From: Bacteroidia bacterium
Lineage (GTDB): Bacteria; Bacteroidota; Bacteroidia; Bacteroidales; Azobacteroidaceae
NCBI GenBank assembly: GCA_025996835.1
Contig: BNTU01000148.1
Coordinates: 1-6,160 of the forward strand
Length of the DNA stretch: 6,160 nucleotides
Direction: 5' to 3'
Made by a program: the position numbers and the translations under genes. Below, piece by piece: positions 4,278 to 6,160 of this stretch. Position 1 is the first letter of the stretch, and every line of letters begins with the position of its first letter. The notes below the pieces were generated by a model. The model made no database searches, was not told the origin of the DNA, and was given only the letters and a program-made list of their open reading frames with translations.

Positions 4278-6160
4278 TCATTTCTTCACCACCTTCACGA
4301 TTTCTACTCCTGCTCGCAGGAAATAGATGCCTGATGGGTAGGCTTCTATGTTTATGCGGCTTTCGTTGGTGCGGAGTTGCAGTATGCCGTTCATGTTGTA
4401 GAGGCTTATCTCTGCATCTTTGGCGTTTTCTATGTTTAGTTCGCCGGTGGTGGGGTTGGGATACACGTGCAGGGATGGGGACGTGTCATCTATGACCTCT
4501 ATTGCGGTTGATGCCGATCGCCATTTTGCATAGAGGTGAATATCGTTTTTGCCCACATAATCGGTGCTATACCATTTATCGGTGCAGTCGGCATCCTGAT
4601 ACCAGCCGTCAAAGACGTAGCCTTCGCGAACCGGATTGGCTGGGAAGTCTATGGTGCTGTTCGGCTCCACCTCCTGTGCTTCTACATAGCTGCCGCCTTG
4701 CGAATGGAACGTTACCGTCAATACCTTCACCCATTTGGCATACAGCGTAAGGTTGCTTGTAACATTGTTTGTAAGGCTCCAAACTTTGGCTTTGGTGCAG
4801 GCTGCATCCTGATACCAGCCGTCGAAGCGATAGCCTGTGCGGGTGGGGGCGGTGAACGCCGCTAATTTGGTGCCCGTCGCAATCCATTGCTGTGGCACGA
4901 CACTGCCTCCCTGCACATTGAAGTCTATCTGGCATACTCCCTCCTGAACATTTGAAAACCTGCACCAGTCATAGACATTGGCATACAAGGTTTCTGTCCC
5001 CTCGAGCACGATGAGGGAGGCTTTTCGGTAGGTGTCCGAGTCGAAGATGTATTTGCCAAGTATCGGTTGCGGTTGCGTTCTATAATTGACCACAGAGGTT
5101 AGCCCGCTGCAGCCCACAAAGGCTCCGGCTCCTATATCCGTCACGTTGCCGTTAATGGTGATGCTTGAGAGGCTGCTGCAATTTTTAAACGCCTGACTGC
5201 CAATCCGTGTCAGCGTTTCAGGCAGTGTAATGGAACTACAATTATACAAATCGTTAAACGCATTGCTGCCTATCGTGGTTACTCCGTTTTCGACCACTAC
5301 TGTGGTGATGGTGCTGTTGTTTTTCGTCCACGGTGCCGCTGTTACATATTCTGTCCAGTCCGGCATGGCTCCGGTGCCGCCGATGGTGAGCGTTTCGCCG
5401 TCTGTTTCAGCATCAATGTTGCCTAACGTCCATCGCTCAATGACACTTACTTTGGCGGTTGCCGTTTTGTTGCCTGCTTTGGCGGTTACCGTCACGGTGG
5501 TTTTGCCCGCACCCGTTGCCGTAATGATGCCGCCGTCTATCGTGGCTACATTGGTGTTGCCTATCTTCCATAGAAAGTCAGACGTAGCATTGGCGGGGGT
5601 CAGGATGGCTGTCAGGGTGTCGGTCAACTGCGGTGAGGAGCCTCCAATGATGAGCGAGAGTTCTTTGGGGTCAAGCGTTACGCCTGTCACCGGCGTTCCC
5701 CATTTCGCAAATAAGACAACACTCGCATTGGTGGTATATATCGCACCTTCGGGTGCATAAACGGCTTCTCCGCTGGGGTTGTTTTTCGCCCAGCCTCTAA
5801 ATTCTTGCTCTGCTTCCGGTGCCGTGAAGGTATTGTTTGTTAGACGTAACGGCTCATTATGCGTTTTCGTTTGGGGTGCCATGGTGCCGCCTCCGCCGTT
5901 GGCGTTGAACGTAACCGTGTAGGTGCTGTCTTTCCACTGCGCCCACAGTGTGGCATTGGACGCATCGTCTGTGTAGGTGGCTCCATCGAGATAGTCCACT
6001 TCGCCATTCCTGTACGTTGACCAGCCTGTAAACAGTTTGCCGGCGGCAACAAACTTGTTCTTGGGCAAAATCAAATCTATACCCTCTGTTTTAATCCGTG
6101 CATCCATCGTTTTTCCTGCGGGGAGGGTGCCTCCATTGCCGTTGAAACTGATTGTGTGCG
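4278..6160 (-). CDS. Modular surface protein with InlB-type repeats, Big_2, BspA-type LRRs and T9SS sorting domain (5' end outside window)
   Basis: The frame stays open to the right edge: 17 codons upstream of the ATG at 6107 read as HTISFNGNGGTLPAG and onward, the start of a repeat, so that ATG is internal and the N-terminus with signal peptide is missing. Numbering from that ATG, the order is: a Listeria-Bacteroides (Flg_new/InlB B-type) repeat ending NATLWAQW (58); a second at 62-136; a Big_2 (bacterial Ig-like) domain at about 138-223 (VTGVTLDPKELSL, NTNVATID, GAGKTTVTV); a BspA-type leucine-rich region at about 225-388 (TLTIGGTGAMPDW, GVTTIGSNAF, LTRIGSQAF, VTDIGAGAF); two more InlB-type repeats at 393-459 and 463-529; and a type IX secretion sorting domain at about 546-609 (VYPNPTTGELNIE, ISLYNMNG, PSGIYFLRAG). 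Such proteins are exported across the outer membrane and often attached to the surface, where LRR and Ig-like modules bind partners. No enzymatic domain is visible. It converges on the isomerase pseudogene and shows no link to the glycosidase genes. Confidence 0.92.
   Translation of the reverse strand, partial: HTISFNGNGGTLPAGKTMDARIKTEGIDLILPKNKFVAAGKLFTGWSTYRNGEVDYLDGATYTDDASNATLWAQWKDSTYTVTFNANGGGGTMAPQTKTHNEPLRLTNNTFTAPEAEQEFRGWAKNNPSGEAVYAPEGAIYTTNASVVLFAKWGTPVTGVTLDPKELSLIIGGSSPQLTDTLTAILTPANATSDFLWKIGNTNVATIDGGIITATGAGKTTVTVTAKAGNKTATAKVSVIERWTLGNIDAETDGETLTIGGTGAMPDWTEYVTAAPWTKNNSTITTVVVENGVTTIGSNAFNDLYNCSSITLPETLTRIGSQAFKNCSSLSSITINGNVTDIGAGAFVGCSGLTSVVNYRTQPQPILGKYIFDSDTYRKASLIVLEGTETLYANVYDWCRFSNVQEGVCQIDFNVQGGSVVPQQWIATGTKLAAFTAPTRTGYRFDGWYQDAACTKAKVWSLTNNVTSNLTLYAKWVKVLTVTFHSQGGSYVEAQEVEPNSTIDFPANPVREGYVFDGWYQDADCTDKWYSTDYVGKNDIHLYAKWRSASTAIEVIDDTSPSLHVYPNPTTGELNIENAKDAEISLYNMNGILQLRTNESRINIEAYPSGIYFLRAGVEIVKVVKK
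4281..4472 (-). other. Type IX secretion C-terminal sorting domain
   Basis: The final 64 residues of the surface protein carry the features of the type A T9SS sorting domain (TIGR04183/PF18962): a VYPNPTTGELNIE entry motif, a SLYNMNG strand-turn, the PSGIYFLRAG motif, and a basic end VKVVKK. In characterised systems this domain guides outer membrane passage and is then cut off, with many substrates attached to surface lipopolysaccharide. It implies that the host genome encodes the T9SS machinery, none of which lies in this window. Confidence 0.88.
4521..4931 (-). repeat. Two C-terminal-side InlB-type (Flg_new) protein repeats
   Basis: The repeats cover 4931-4731 (IDFNVQGGSVV to LTLYAKW) and 4721-4521 (VTFHSQGGSYV to IHLYAKW). 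Both hold the core G-Y-x-F-D-G-W-Y-Q-D-A-x-C-T. The DNA coding for this core is nearly the same in both: 36 of 42 bases match by eye between 4581-4622 and 4794-4835, including one identical run of 20. They are more alike than the two repeats nearer the N-terminus, which suggests a later duplication or exchange between them. Confidence 0.8.
5700..6158 (-). repeat. Two N-terminal-side InlB-type (Flg_new) protein repeats
   Basis: The first repeat runs from the window edge to about 5934 and the second from 5924 to 5700. Each begins with a beta-strand and a glycine turn (ISFNGNGGT; YTVTFNANGG), has a central aromatic Gly-Trp (FTGWS; FRGWA) and ends in the signature ALWAQW/LFAKW type (here ATLWAQW and VVLFAKW). 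They are diverged at the DNA level, so they are old modules and not recent duplications. More copies may lie beyond the right edge. Confidence 0.8.

Noticed and set aside
5230..5760. Long plus-strand ORF of 176 codons opposite the surface protein gene, with hydrophobic segments.
   Set aside because: It lies wholly antisense to the Big_2/LRR region. Its Val/Ala/Leu-rich look is the complement of Thr/Gly/Asn-rich codons, and it has no recognisable domain or leader.
6105..6107. ATG at 6107 (minus strand) as the true start of the surface protein.
   Set aside because: The codons before it read as the start of an InlB-type repeat with the expected strand and glycine turn, and no signal peptide follows the ATG.

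Overview
The window looks like a chromosomal piece of a Bacteroidota, most likely Bacteroidales, that carries a type IX secretion system (T9SS). Four things point there: a C-terminal T9SS sorting domain on the right-hand protein; the PD-(D/E)XK nuclease / AAA-ATPase-like protein type that is abundant in Bacteroidales; a lipoprotein glycosidase next to a GH127 enzyme; and very A/T-rich gene leaders without a Shine-Dalgarno sequence. Genus cannot be told from the sequence. T9SS substrates argue against Bacteroides itself.

Layout. Bases 1-515 (+) hold the C-terminal part of a PD-(D/E)XK nuclease-domain protein cut by the left edge. An A/T-rich gap of 74 bases follows. Bases 590-1579 (+) encode a predicted lipoprotein with a five-bladed beta-propeller glycosidase fold. 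Bases 1604-3595 (+) encode a secreted GH127 family enzyme (beta-L-arabinofuranosidase type) with its cysteine/glutamate active-site set intact. Bases about 3630-4243 (+) hold a broken sugar isomerase/epimerase-like TIM-barrel gene: its beginning is missing and its centre carries a deletion with a frameshift. Bases 4278-6160 (-) hold the C-terminal 626 residues of a large modular surface protein, cut by the right edge. It converges on the pseudogene across a 34-base gap.

How the genes fit together. The two glycosidases lie 24 bases apart on the same strand and probably form one transcript, to which the isomerase-like gene once belonged. This resembles a small glycan-use cassette: envelope enzymes release a sugar, perhaps a beta-linked L-arabinofuranose or a related pectic sugar, and an isomerase/epimerase-like enzyme would act afterwards. 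No SusC/SusD pair, transporter or regulator is visible here, so it cannot be called a complete polysaccharide utilisation locus. The minus-strand protein (InlB-type repeats, Big_2 domain, BspA-type leucine-rich repeats, T9SS signal) is probably an unrelated cell-surface or secreted binding protein.

I found no RNA gene, CRISPR array, insertion sequence or convincing Bacteroidetes promoter. I see no clear evidence of a wholly new system. The most notable points are the freshly broken isomerase gene, the short tandem repeats at the gene junctions, and the uncharacterised propeller/GH127 pairing.
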